Shown: positions 11,548-23,314, numbered from the stretch's first letter. The stretch is DNA of 35,000 bases from Bigelowiella natans CCMP2755 (GCA_000320545.1 ADNK01000940.1:1-35000); one strand, 5' to 3'. Made by a program: numbers and translations. The notes: generated by a model not told the origin, from the letters alone.

Positions 11548-11582
11548 CGATGATGATGGTGGTGATGATGGGCTGAATCCAT
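10452..11582 (-). CDS. Intronless Cys/His-rich protein with His tract
   Basis: A single open frame of 376 codons without introns. It starts MDSA and then has a His tract (residues 5-22, one Arg inside), encoded by a CAT/CAC repeat. Next is a Cys-rich block: CECC at 39-42, CETCC at 53-57, CPFCIKC at 77-83. A His/Cys set follows (H94, H114, H116, C121), which suggests one or two zinc sites. A basic region (KKTKR about 101-105, RRRYLGLVGKK about 128-138) follows. Then comes a Ser/Pro-rich disordered segment (about 172-222) and a Ser-rich tail to the end. I do not recognise the family; a nucleic-acid-binding protein would fit but is inference. The frame is much longer than any other uninterrupted one here. 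Two further ATG/Met candidates (for example M25) could be the start if the His tract is leader. Confidence 0.75.
11519..11566. repeat. (ATG)n/(CAT)n coding microsatellite
   Basis: About 16 ATG or near-ATG triplets on the plus strand encode the N-terminal His tract of the minus-strand gene at 10452-11582. Confidence 0.9.
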
Positions 11583-12200
11583 GGTACGGGTGTAGAGAGC
11601 TTCGAATGTGCGATAGGCCGATGCTTTTTGAGTTGTCCTGTGAGCGAGGGGTAAGAAGCACCTTGAGTCCCATCATTCTGACCAAAAACGGAGGGCATTT
11701 AAGCTCAGATTCACGGCTTTAAGTTGGTTTTTTAGAAAATTCGGCAAAACCATGTTGGAGCAGTGGGAGAGTGGGAGTCCAGGACGAGCATGTCAAGATA
11801 TCCATCGGCCGGGTTGACTTGAGAAAGCGGGCCGAAATTGGATGGCGTTTTATTGATGCGGCATCAACTATTTGTGAAAATCGTCAAAGGACGAAATCCT
11901 GGCAGTCGAACGAATTTGGGCGATTTCACCGTAAAACTTACATGTATAAATAAACGCAGGCGATTCGACTTTTTGTGCTGGATCAAGTCAACCTACTTCC
12001 CAAGAAAAGGCGGCCTCGGGCGTCCAACATCCAACGGATGGAGAAAGTGCGTACGAGCGCCAGCTCTAGATAGTCCGGAGTCCTGCTTGTTTCCCCCCGT
12101 TATTCCCCGGGCAGTAGATAAGAATAACCGGATGGTAATCTCCGCAGAGACTCTCCAGATTCGGTCGGATCCCTAACCTCTCGGTATCCCCGAGCAAGAG
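11583..12200. other. Intergenic region with dispersed repeat copy
   Basis: The upstream regions of two divergent genes. The part 11801-11946 is one copy of the dispersed repeat described separately. I see no exon. Confidence 0.5.
11801..11946 (+). repeat. Dispersed repeat, copy 1
   Basis: This stretch matches the reverse complement of 27953-28096. Shared words include gaaagcgggc, gaaattg, ttgatgcg, catcaactatttg and atttcac..gtaaaa, in the same order with small indels. Neither copy has a coding frame I can support. The element type is unknown; its real ends may extend beyond these limits. Confidence 0.75.
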
Positions 12201-13904
12201 ATGGAGCAGGGGATTATGGGGGGCCCTTGCAGTAGCTGTAGCCATTATCAGAGATATCAGCTAGGAGAATGGAAACGGTCTCGATGCTGTTTGAAGAGAG
12301 CAGCCTCCATTGCCGTGATAGCGTGGGCCTGCAGCTCTTTACTTTGGGGCGGAATTAATGATTTGTTGCTGCCAGTTGGTACTCGATGTCCATCGAGCAG
12401 TCGGGGTGTGCATGCACAACGAAGTTTCCAGAAGTCGCTTTGTGAACGCGAGAATATGCGAAATGGGTTTCAATGGGGAGATGCGAGAAGGATACGAATG
12501 GCCACCCTTACACGCTCACAGCACAACTCCACGTTGAACATGGAGCGTGATCGTGTACCAACCACGCACGTTCCTATCCAAACAAGTCCTCAGAACCGTG
12601 AGAACCAGGTTTGGCGGAAGTAGACTTTGTGGGTAGCTTGGGTGATGAGTGAAGTGAGCAGATGATATTGCCCCAAGTTGGCGCATTCGAGGAGGGGGGA
12701 TGAGTGAGGACTGATGTCATAGCGTGCGGGAAGAATGAGCACCCGTCACTCCCTTGTTAATATTTCCAATCTCACAGTTGTCATCATTCCATCTTCTACG
12801 TCTGCGTTGCCTCTTGAACTCAAACCTAAACCTTGCTTTGCCTGCTTCATTTTCCCGGCCTTCCAGGTGATGGTGCCGAGGATTTTGTTTGGAGCGAGGG
12901 GTCTGGGCTCGGCTACGTTCTCCGCGGTTGTAAGAATTCATGCAAATCGTATAGCTAGCTACTAGACTGTTTGCCAGTTTTAGCAACCTTATAATAGTCA
13001 TCGCTCAATGTTTCTCGCGTTCGTGTCCACTCACCGGTAGCCGAGAACACAGCAAACGATTATTATGTGGCATTACCTAGGTGTCATCGGCACTCGGAGC
13101 AGGATTCTTGGGGCTTGATAGCTCGAACCTCCCGCGGTTTTTCAACGAGAATGCTGTGGGTGCAGCAATTTCTTCGTGTACCATCGGTCGCTGTGAGGAC
13201 AAGCAAAAAAAAGGACGGGAAACTTCTCAGGACAGCGATGAAAACTATGATAGAAATGACTGCAACTCCAGTAAGGAAAATCACGACGACAGAGACGTAC
13301 GTATTGTGTTTATTCAAAGTATTCTATTCTCAAAAAGACCTTTGCCTACGCACAAATGCCCTCCCCAATGTTCAGTGAAGTGAAGAATGCGGCTCGCACG
13401 CGCGAGCTGGAATAGGGTTTCGATAACAAAACGAATACATCATCAGCAGTAGATCAGAAATTTGAGCTAGTACATTAGCTTATTAACCACATCTCCCCCC
13501 CCCCCCCCCCCCCCTCCCTTTCTCCACTCATTACTACATGCGTACAGTATGAAGAGCTCTACGTCCAGACAAAGTTTGTCCCTCTGCGGCTTCAGGATTC
13601 TCAGGTGGGGGGTGGTGATAGGGTGCACAGCTTCCTTTGTGGCGAACTTTCTGTTAGTTTTGGTGTTCCTTTCATCCCTCGTCTTTCCGTGCCTGAAAAG
13701 CTATCACCGCCTCTCTTCCATCCTGCAACAATCTAAGATTCTCGTCGTAAACTTCCCATCCTGTTTGAATTTGAGGTTGTAATGATAATAGAATTATACC
13801 CTCAGGCCCGCTACTCCGAGCATGGATCGATCAAAGACCAGGTGGATGTGTGTCAGCCCATTTCCTCCTCAATCCCTCTCTCTTCTTTCTCTCCCTCCTT
13901 TCTT

Positions 13905-13942
<38 letters not shown>

Positions 13943-14162
13943 CATATTACAAATAGAATTCAAATAGCCTTCTCATGAATCATTGCCCGTCTCCCATTGA
14001 AGGTGTTTGAGTCGCACGAACAGTCGGAGTATAGCCTCATCTTTAGATGCCAACCCGGGGCAACAAGTACGTGCTTGACCAGAAGAATATATGCCGATTG
14101 TAGAAGAAACGTCTTCACAGGATTCCAACTATTTTGCTACCCTCGTTGTTAATGCGGGGCTA

Positions 14163-14201
<39 letters not shown>

Positions 14202-15459
14202 TTGCTGCTTCGATGATGGCCAACATGGTTAGATGCGGACGCTGAGTATGCTGCCGAAGTGGAACGAGAGCTGCTACTACTGCAGCAGCAACATCAACCA
14301 AAACTAGTAGATAGTGGTGATGGGGAGACGCTAAGCGGCCTGCCTCCCTCCCCTCCCTGTATCACCGCGAACGCCACGGTGAGATGCCAACTGAAAGCTC
14401 CCAAGGTGCATCCGTGTTAAGAAGGGAAAAGAGGAGAGAAGAACCGCAGGAGGCACAGAGGAGAGAGAGAGGATAGAGGAAGGACAAAAGACGGAGTTAT
14501 GCTTGAACCGCAAATATTATTATCACGTGCATGCGCGAGTACGTACCTTTAGCGTGAACCTACACATCAGATAATCCACGCGCTCCTTATGGACGTCACA
14601 GAGCCTACAGCAGGTGCAGCTGTTCGAAACCGCAATGACGCGTATCGCTCACAATTTGTCTGGGTTCTCACATGTTGCTCCTGCTCTTTAACTTCCCCAG
14701 GAGCTGCTGTCGGGAACAGGGATCTAGAGGATAATGAGAATGAGGAAGAGCTGAGACAAGTCAGTGTTGTAGCGATTAGTTGCAGCTTGGGATTGATGAT
14801 GGGCGAGATTAGAATGATAACGATAATGATGACAGGAATGATAATCATGATGGCGATAAGAAAGGGGACCACAGCCGAAGCGCTAGTTGTGCTTCCTAAA
14901 AGGAATTCTGCGAGACTTCAGAGCGCATATTTATCTGAACTGTCTTCTTCTCTCCATGCAATTCCCACCCCCATTAGTGCTGGATGGCGATGGAGGCATT
15001 ATGGGCTTCTGGAGCTGTGAAAACGTTAGGAATCGCTTCCTCACGACCCATCAGTCCGAGGCTTCTGGATAGCATCTACCGCAACGCAGAAGTCATTATC
15101 ACCGCTCTGCTGATTTGTTGTTGTTAATTAATGTAGTAGTTTCGGGGGCTATCCAAGCATGCTTCCTCCTTTTATCCCCGCCCCTCATCATGTTTACAGT
15201 TTTATGCAGCCTGAGGGCTTTTAATCCTGCTGTTCTCAGGCCTTTGCAAACATAGTGTCATCGGTGGTTCAGTGCGTTTACGGCTTTGTTATGTGTTAGG
15301 TGAAGCCCTCGATCATTCAAACAGTCTGTAGGGCAAAGGATGGGTAAGATGGAGAGGGGAGTGCAACGAGACAGTATTTAGACTATCGTACTAATTACCA
15401 CGTTCTCTCCACTCCACCCCCCCCTTGCATCCCTCACCCCGCCTCTCTCTCCCTTCTTT

Positions 15460-15506
<47 letters not shown>

Positions 15507-15942
15507 CTCGCTCTCACGTCTTTGTCCTTCTCTGTTTTTTGGGTGCGGTACATAGATGGGACAAAGCTCTTCGGTCGTACTGTGAGAATAGAGGAATTTT
15601 ATATCAGGTTGTCTATCGTTCCTCTCCTTCCCCATCTTTATCTTTATCTCTATCCCCCTCTCAGAAAAGAGACACGGAGAACGTGTATAATAACACTACC
15701 ACCATTAAGCAATCACCATAATCACGAAACGTCATTAATCTGTCCGTTCTTTTCTGTATCCTCCTCCCTCAGGCTGTTTCTCTTGTGCGAGTGAACTCAT
15801 ACTTGCTAGAGGATCGAGACGTGCTCGCTATTGCCCAACGCCATAATACAACATCGGCGCAGGTGAATGATAATGCTATATAGACGAATAAATATTGATT
15901 ATTATTCATGTCAAGAGTTTCTGCTCGTTATATCGTAGACAT

Positions 15943-15983
<41 letters not shown>

Positions 15984-16035
15984 ACACACAGACACACACA
16001 CAACTGCTAGCTCTCTACCTCTCTCTATGTCTCTC

Positions 16036-16071
<36 letters not shown>

Positions 16072-16364
16072 TCTCCCTTCCTTCCTTCTCTTTGTACAAA
16101 ACAACCAAACAACAGATATTAATTCGGTTTGGAATGGAGCTCGGAATCATCCCGGTGGTCATCACCCCTGTACATTCCAGGTAGAAACACCCCGCTCGCC
16201 TATATCATGCTGCTCTTATGCTTTGCAACATGCCCGGCCAGCGGCTAACATGAATTCACACACTTGATAGGATGGAGGAGATACTCGATACACTCTCATT
16301 CAAGCTCGATGAAACTGAAGTTAAGGCCATCGAGAACATAGCAGAATTGTATGACTACGAATAG
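12201..16364 (+). CDS. Aldo/keto reductase homologue, catalytic residues altered
   Basis: Fifteen exons in phase: 12201-12608, 12867-12929, 13081-13296, 13548-13604, 13806-13841, 14003-14066, 14233-14378, 14571-14613, 14701-14759, 14978-15091, 15240-15292, 15556-15607, 15773-15862, 16116-16180, 16271-16364; 519 residues. Family marks: AGFLGLDSSN (about 164-173), YVQTKFVPL (234-242), MEALWASGAVKTLGIASS (about 368-385), SYCENRGILYQ and the C-terminal ILIRFGMELGIIPVVITP with ENLD-like EEILDTLSF. Of the canonical Asp-Tyr-Lys-His tetrad, Asp170 and Lys238 are present. The Tyr position is Phe (RFFNE, 176-180) and the His position reads Asp338 (ALLMDV). Exon 1 adds a 136-residue N-terminal extension with a hydrophobic segment (about 35-52), perhaps a targeting or anchor sequence. 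Charged inserts lie at about 188-229 and 275-330, so it is longer than the usual ~320. It most resembles fungal/algal AKRs. Joins around 14571-14978 and 15240-15292 are the least certain. Confidence 0.75.
13495..13514. repeat. Poly-C tract in intron
   Basis: About 20 C in a row upstream of the acceptor at 13547 of the aldo/keto-reductase gene; acts as part of a very pyrimidine-rich 3' intron end. Confidence 0.9.
13904..13947. repeat. (TA)n microsatellite in intron
   Basis: TA tract with two CA interruptions in the intron 13842-14002 of the aldo/keto-reductase gene. Confidence 0.9.
14163..14198. repeat. (GT)n microsatellite in intron
   Basis: GT tract in the intron 14067-14232 of the aldo/keto-reductase gene. 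Confidence 0.9.
15461..15500. repeat. (CT)n tract before splice acceptor
   Basis: CT tract in the intron 15293-15555, about 55 nt before the acceptor; the surrounding sequence from 15410 on is almost all pyrimidine. Confidence 0.9.
15943..16082. repeat. Two (CT)n tracts with a short (CA)n between
   Basis: CT about 15943-15983, CA about 15984-16002 and a second CT tract about 16019-16082 fill most of the intron 15863-16115 of the aldo/keto-reductase gene and end 33 nt before its acceptor. Confidence 0.9.
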
Positions 16365-17288
16365 CAAGGCTTGTCGCCACCAAATTGTGAATCAACGTTT
16401 TCTTCTGACGATGTGAATGGACAAAACAGCATTGACATGCACCATGATCTAGCAGAGGGTCGTTTGCTCAATTTCATGGGCCAAGATTGACTTGCCAACC
16501 TTTCGAATGATTGCAAAACACTTTGTCGTGTTGTTGCAATTTGCGAGCGCTTTCGGTGTTGTGCATGTGTGTGTGCTCTTGAATTCTAGCGCGCGTGCAT
16601 GTGCCTGTGTTTGCAAAGTTGATCGCACGTGCTCATGCATGTGCAATTGTGAGCCAGCATGGCACGCGTCTGCTCTGACGACGTCGTGCGTCGTGGCCAT
16701 CATGCATCATGAATTTTTTGCTAGTATCACATGGTCAACATGATGACAGACATGCAATGCACTGTGATGATTGTGTGCACAATGTGCATTGTGTGTTGCT
16801 GTGTCCATCATCAACTGTGCATGACTTGGAAAGCCTGTCGCCCTGCCCAAGGCAAGTGCGCAAGCATGCATGCATCACACATGCAAGTGTGCACATCTGA
16901 CATGCCACTGCCAAAACCAAACTGGAACAAAACTGTGTGCCCAGCATGCTGCTCAATGCATGCAAGCACGCGCTTGGTGGTCATGACCGACCACACAATC
17001 ACATGACCTGACTCACAATTCACGTGGCTTGCAAATCAGATTGCCACGTTCCCCATGGACACGTTTGCTGTGGACGTGGTGGATTCTGGGGCTCGCTAGC
17101 TCGTGCTGCGCGGCGACGAACACAGATAATGTTGTTTGTTGTATCGATCTGGGCTACTTATGTCTCGTTGTGCAATTAGCCAACTCTGTTTCGTTTGTTC
17201 CCTGGAAGGCACAGCTTGCAGCGGTGCGAGCGAATACCATTCATTCTTACAAATTTTAGCAGATGTCTTTATTCGTCTTTGTGCACGT
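16365..17288. other. Gene-free block extremely rich in CATG
   Basis: No exon or credible frame on either strand. Between about 16430 and 17060 I count more than 20 CATG tetramers, often as TGCATG or CATGCATG (for example gcatgcatgcatcacacatg near 16864). TG and CA dinucleotides dominate. Convergent genes flank it (the aldo/keto reductase from the left, the J-domain gene from the right). Confidence 0.6.
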
Positions 17289-18308
17289 TTAAGATTCGTA
17301 TCCATAGGCAATATACCATCCATCCTCCATCAAAGGAATCTTCCGGGTATGCATCTCATGCAAGCAGTCGTAGACTAGGTGTATGTCACAGCCACTTTTA
17401 TTCAGCCGATTACCCTCGACAAGATGCCAAAGAAGGCTGTCGTAGGCGACATTCCGAGCTTCAGCGCTCTCAAACAAGTGGCTCTTCTCGGCGTCATGGA
17501 CGCACTTCACGAGCAAATCGTAGTCCGACCTCTGGTTACATGCATAGAGGACATCGTCGAAAAATAGCGCTCCGAAGCGCACGTCGCTACCATCCAATCG
17601 CAAAATGAGGTCCTCCCACAAGACCACGACCCTCGCCCATTGACTCCCCCAAACGGCGTCGCAAAAGTTACGGGTAAGCGCGAACAGATTCGGGGCTGCA
17701 GTGAGAGCCTGGAACGCTTCTCGTACCTCGAGAAACATGGCGGCACTTCCCCCATGATCGGGGTGAACTTCGAATAACTTCGCATGGTATGCACCACGAA
17801 TTTGATCCTATGGACACACAGTGCGTAGCAGCCGAGTCAGCGCCATCAAGTACTCGAAATATGTAAACGCACAGGAAAGATTAGGTTTGTTAGATGGAAC
17901 CTTTGTAGCACTAGCACTGACACCGAGAATGCGGTGGTAGTAGCCTCTTTGCATCTTCTCCTCGTCGATGTCTCCCATTGCAGCAGAACAAGACGACGAC
18001 GTGGCCATGTTCGAGTCGCGTGCATGCTGACACAGGCTAGTCGTTGTCGAAAACGCCCTCTTCATTACGGATGCGATTAATGGATTCTGGGTTCTTCTTC
18101 CTATTCGAAACCTTGGTTGGGCTGAGGTAGGCAGATGTGACTGAGGTGTTGGGGAGAGGACAGCCTTGTGTTTTGGACGCCACGAAGCCTTTCGAACTGT
18201 GCACATGGCGCAGCGTGTAAAATTCAATATTGTTCGAGTTTCAACAGCCGCCATTCTCCAACGCTGTAGCCAGACGTCGCGGAGTTTGGGATGTAGATTT
18301 CGGAGCAT
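17289..18308 (-). CDS. J-domain (DnaJ-type) protein with extra C-terminal domain
   Basis: Two exons, 18308-17901 and 17807-17289, joined in phase 0 across a 93-nt GT-AG intron; 308 residues. The J domain spans about residues 120-180. Helix I/II start is YYHRILGVSASATK (123-136), then DQIRGAYHAKLFEVHPDHGG (137-156) with the HPD motif at 151-153 and MFLEVREAFQAL (about 160-171) as the last helices. HPD is the motif by which J proteins stimulate Hsp70 ATPase. The N-terminus is Arg-rich and nearly free of acidic residues for the first ~100 residues, with KRAFSTTTSL near 82-91, as expected of a mitochondrial presequence. After the J domain about 130 residues remain, helical in character (for example WEDLILRLDGSDVRFGALFF, KCVHDAEKSHLFESAEARN). 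They lack the G/F linker and Cys-rich zinc domain of classical DnaJ. The C-terminal part resembles helical-repeat (PPR-like) folds only loosely. Confidence 0.8.
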
Positions 18309-19080
18309 GAGAGCCCTACTACTCTAGCGATCTGAAATATGTGTGTGGCGTCCAGGGGCGGAGCGACGGACACCCCGTTTATCTTGTCGATGGTAAATTT
18401 CGATGTCTTCGGGACGAAATGGCACCTATTCGTCATCAAATTTGCTATCTTTCAAGAATTCATCCTAACGACAAGATATCTTCCATGTCGCTGATGCGAA
18501 TCCTCCTATTTCGTTGCTGAGCTGTCCCATTTCTTGCCGTCAGACAAAGGAAGCCATAGGACAGCCGAATCAACTCGATGTTGAGGGGCCAAAAATTGCA
18601 TTATTTAGTTGTCGCAGAAGAGAAAATACATTGATTTACGACAATGATCATCTTTGTAAGACAACCGCAATCTCAAATGTACCGACCACTCGCCCCCCCC
18701 TCCTTCGCTCTACCCGTTCGGGCACCTCGTCGCCGCCGTTACATCGCCTACATAGGCATGGCAGCATGCGTGACGTTTGCTCTTTCTGCCCTTTTCCTCA
18801 ACTCTGGGTAGTCATCACTGTTTTCCTTTGAATCCCCTTTCAGCATCTAGCGGTACTTTGAGCTTCCAAAGAGATACCCTACCTCTTTCCGGTGTAGTTT
18901 CTGTGAATTTTTACATTATGCACATAGATGCGTGCGCAATGGAGATAGGTAAATCATGCGCTACCATTCATTCGAACGAAAGATAGAATATAAGAGGATG
19001 TCAATAGCTCAGCATTAACTCAAAGTTGGCATTCCCAACGTCGCTTACTTTTCAGGCGCGGCGCTGCAAGTGAGCTCTTC
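18309..19080. other. Divergent intergenic region
   Basis: No coding exon can be supported. The stretch lies between the start of the J-domain gene and the start of glutathione reductase, so both promoters should be here. A strong acceptor-like sequence, cttttcag ending at 19055, lies 25 nt before the glutathione reductase ATG and suggests a 5' UTR intron. Confidence 0.45.
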
Positions 19081-19918
19081 ATGCCCCCCGCAAGATCATC
19101 AGTGGTGAGCCGATAAAAGATTTGAAAATGTAGAGATGTTATCGTAGAGTGGAGCCTGGTCGGTCGGTCGCTGTGCGTTGCTGGCACTCTTCATTTAAAA
19201 CTTAGTAGTTTTTGCAACCATTGACCCAGCAAGCTCGTTGCTCCAAACAACTTTCACAATGGTTGACAAACCGCTTCTCACCTCTTGACCCCCTTCTCTT
19301 TCCTCAGATCTCAAGTCCAACAACGAATAAACTCGCAATTCTCGCTAGCCCAGCTGTCTCCGGCTCTCGCGGCCACTTCATGCGTGGTTTCAGACAGCAG
19401 GATATCCCGTGGCGCAGTGTGTATGGCCTTGATAGGAGGGCCGGGATCACACGAGTCTCAGCGGAATTTCAAAGTTGTAGTATGCATTAATATGAAATAA
19501 AGCGACCGCAATATGAATCAAACATGACAAGAACACCGATGACGTCCTGCTGTCTGGAGGGGAAAGGGGGGGGGGGTTCAACTTCTGCCGATGATAGCTG
19601 GCGATTTTCTTCAGGAACAAGTGGCGACAAGTACGACTATGATCTCTTCGTTATAGGCGCAGGGTGAGTACCATGCCAATCAAGTGTGCTAGTCTTCCCA
19701 ATGATTTAGGCTGCGGCGTTGGATTGATTTCCATACAAATTGCTAACAATTCGTCTGGGGATGTGGTGATGACGACGATACCTCTTTTCTTCTTCTTCTT
19801 CTTCTCCTTCCTACTCCTCCTCCTCCTCCTCCCCCCCTCAGTTCTGGAGGGGTACGAGCGAGTCGAATGTCTGCAGGATATGGAGCTAGGGTGTGCCAAC
19901 AAAACAACAACAGCAACA

Positions 19919-19960
<42 letters not shown>

Positions 19961-21276
19961 ACAAAACACGCACAAGGACTTCCGCATAAAAAATGGAGGC
20001 ACTTGGTGCTTGCAACAACTCAAAACGACAATCATCCCACAGGTTGCGCTTGCTGACGACTTGGCAGTTGGACTAGGAGGCACATGCGTGAATGTGGGGT
20101 GTGTGCCAAAGAAGTTGTTCTCTTACGGCTCCGAGATTACTCAAGACGTGCAAGATGCGAAGGGATTTGGATGGGATTTCCCCACCCCCTCCCTCACGTG
20201 GCCACGACTCATCGAGAATAAGGTAGTAGCGGCGGACAACTTCGCACAACGTTGTGAGCAAGGAGGATAGAGAGCAAGAAGCTCAAGCTTCGTTCTTCTT
20301 GTGTGTAGAGTGATAGAATCTATCTGTGGATTTTATACCCTCTGAATACCCATTATTCCTCCCTGGGCATGCATGGGTACTGATGACAGGACACCGAAAT
20401 CAACCGTTTGAACGGGATCTATGAAAGGATGCTTTCGAATGCCGGCGTCGACCTCAAGAAGGGCAGGTGCTAAATGCTGCTGCAACCACGATGATGGATG
20501 ATGATGTGATAATATAGATACAGGGAAGTTGTTGCGCACACATCAAAGCGCGCACGCACTCACACTCACACATGCACCTACGCAAACATACAAACATACC
20601 ATACACGCACACAGGGGGGTATTGAAAGGGCCACACACTGTGGAAGTCAACGGCGAGGAGGTGAGCTATAATACGAGAATAAGGAGAGAAGGGGGGGGGG
20701 GGTAGACGACTATATGGTTATGGAGTTAACGGTGTTAAACGTATCGTGTCACTTTTAGTACACAGCTGAGAAGATTCTTGTCGCTGTTGGTGGATGGCCG
20801 TCCATCCCTGATATAGAGGGGAAGGAGCATCTAAAAACCAGGTGAGACAAGGAAAGGGGAGAAGGGGGGGGGGGGGGGGGAACGGGTTGTACCTATTCAA
20901 AGGAAGAGTAAGAAATCGATGAGGTCATGTGAAAGAAGAAGAAGAAGAAGGAGAAGACTGAGAGGAAAGCGTTGATGGGAATCTCTGATAAAGATAGATG
21001 ATTCGTTGATTTTACTTGTCATCTGACCTCCGCTGTTCCTCTGACCCCCCCCCCCCCTGCAATCCTCGCACCGTCGTTCTCCCTCCCCCAAAGCAACGAT
21101 ATCTTCTTCGTGAAAGAGGCTCCTCAGAAGCCTGTTATCATCGGGTAATAATACGTAAAATAGTAGCAGCGGCGGTGGCGTGACGGGTACTTCTGAGCCT
21201 CTCTTCGTTTCGAGAACTCCGGACTTCTGTCCTCGTCAGTTATCAGGCTTTTGCTCCGCACCGTTTGCGCGTCATA

Positions 21277-21331
<55 letters not shown>

Positions 21332-21665
21332 GTGTGTGTATATAATGATACGAATGATGATGCAATATGGTAGGTCTGGCTACATTGCAGTTGAGTTTGC
21401 GGGGATTTTACATGGTAGTAGCAGTCGGAGTAGTAGTGTTATCGAATAGTAGTAGTGGTAATAACAGCAGTTATAGCGAGAACCAGCACTGCTACTAATA
21501 GCAATAGTAATGAACCAGCATTGCTACCTTTGTGAACGAAATCGGTATGCTATATATGAGCACATCGGTAGCTCGAAAAGAAGCCAGGTGCTTTCCGTGT
21601 CCCCGCCGTCGCTATTTTGGTGGGGGAGGAGAAATGCTAGCTTGATTGAAGAAATGAGCAGCAAT

Positions 21666-21717
<52 letters not shown>

Positions 21718-22300
21718 AACCCGAACGAACAACACTCAAATGCACGCGCCCACAGCTCATCTTTCACTGGATGTCGTTTACCGATAATAATAATAAAAGG
21801 TTACAAGGCAGACACGCACTTGGTCATCCGCCGCGACAGCATCCTCAGAGGTAGTGTATCATCCAGGCCAATGAGCGAGGAGGACAAGTATGCATGAGAA
21901 TGAGCAGTTGTTGGCTGAAGCATTAGTCGTAGGGAATACGGCGTGATCTTTGGAACAATGCAATCAGCACAATGATTGATTCTCTGTGAGAAGGAATTTT
22001 AATGAAATATACGGCATGGCTCTTTGTTACTACTACTACTACTACTGCTACTACTACTACTGTTAATACCACTGCTAACACTACCACCTAGGGTTTGACG
22101 ACGACACGGCCAAATATCTCCTCGAGGCTTATGAAAAGAATGGGTGCTGCTGCTTACTGAATGCATCAATTGTTTTGTGTGAGTGTGCGTGTATATGCCA
22201 ACATGCTCGATGATGGGTAGAACGCCGCATAGTCGTTGCGAAGAGACTGTTGTCGATGACGTTTGATAATCGTGCAGAGGCAGATTGGAACACTTATTAT

Positions 22301-22350
<50 letters not shown>

Positions 22351-22690
22351 GCTACCTCTTTCTCTCAGCATCCATGTGCACAAGAACACAGAAGTAGTTA
22401 AGGTTGAGAAACGTGGTGAAGCTGACTATCTTTGTACGCTCAAGGTGAATGCTGCTGCTATTGCTGCTTTGTGTCATGCTTGCTACTTCGCTCATCCACG
22501 GCTGTATGAGAGCTGCTTTTACTTTGCTTGGGGAGTCAAGTCGTCACTTTGTATTCTCATTGGTTTCTGCCCCCTGGGTTTTGACTCTCCTCACAGTTTT
22601 ATCCCCCCCTTGCTTTGTAGGACGGCAGCACTATTGAGTCTGATTTCGTCATCGCGGCCATTGGAAGGCACCCAAAGGTGTGCGAACATG

Positions 22691-22759
<69 letters not shown>

Positions 22760-23005
22760 TGCTGCATTCTTATATTTCTGTGGTGTGTGTTGTTCGTGTT
22801 GTTTATTGTGCATTAGACCGTGAAATTAGGGCTTGAAGATGTCGGCGTGGATCTGGATAAGAACGTATACTATTCCCCTTCTCCCCCCCTTCCTCTTCCC
22901 GCCACCAAATCGTGGATATGGGCTTAATCATCATGATGATCGTAATCCGTTTCTCCTCCTCCTCGTCCTGCTTCCTCGCCGTCGTCTTCTCCTCTTCATC
23001 TCGTT

Positions 23006-23041
<36 letters not shown>

Positions 23042-23314
23042 GTTATTCTTGCAGCCATACTCTTTTGCCGCTGCTATCATCCATGCAAAATCTGTTGTTG
23101 GTCCTCCTCCTCCTCCTCCTCCTCATCATCATCATCAGGGCGGTATCTCTGTGAAGAAGGATGGCCAGACGTCTATCCCCAGGTGAGAAGGAGGTGGAGG
23201 ATGAGGGAGAGGAGAGGGGGGGGCAAGATCACAATGATGATGATAATGAATCATGGAGAGAATAGTCTCAACTCACGGCAGGATGATATTAATTGAAAAC
23301 ACACCGATGTGTGT

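Noticed and set aside
14589-15020. 143-codon plus-strand frame as one gene
   Set aside because: It contains an aldo/keto-reductase exon in frame (14701-14759), but the flanking family-matching segments (ALLMDV, MEALWASGAV) are recovered only by splicing.
15943-16082. CRISPR-like regularity of the CT/CA tracts
   Set aside because: Simple dinucleotide repeats with no unique spacers, in a eukaryotic intron.
19285-19500. Alternative frame with SRGAVCMAL as a plastid transit peptide of glutathione reductase
   Set aside because: Attractive motif, but no donor in that frame gives the phase needed to join the exon at 19615 without a stop. The other frame joins cleanly.
22250-22816. 188-codon plus-strand frame
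   Set aside because: It runs across two glutathione reductase introns with CT, TA and GT repeats and is out of phase with the enzyme's exon 14.
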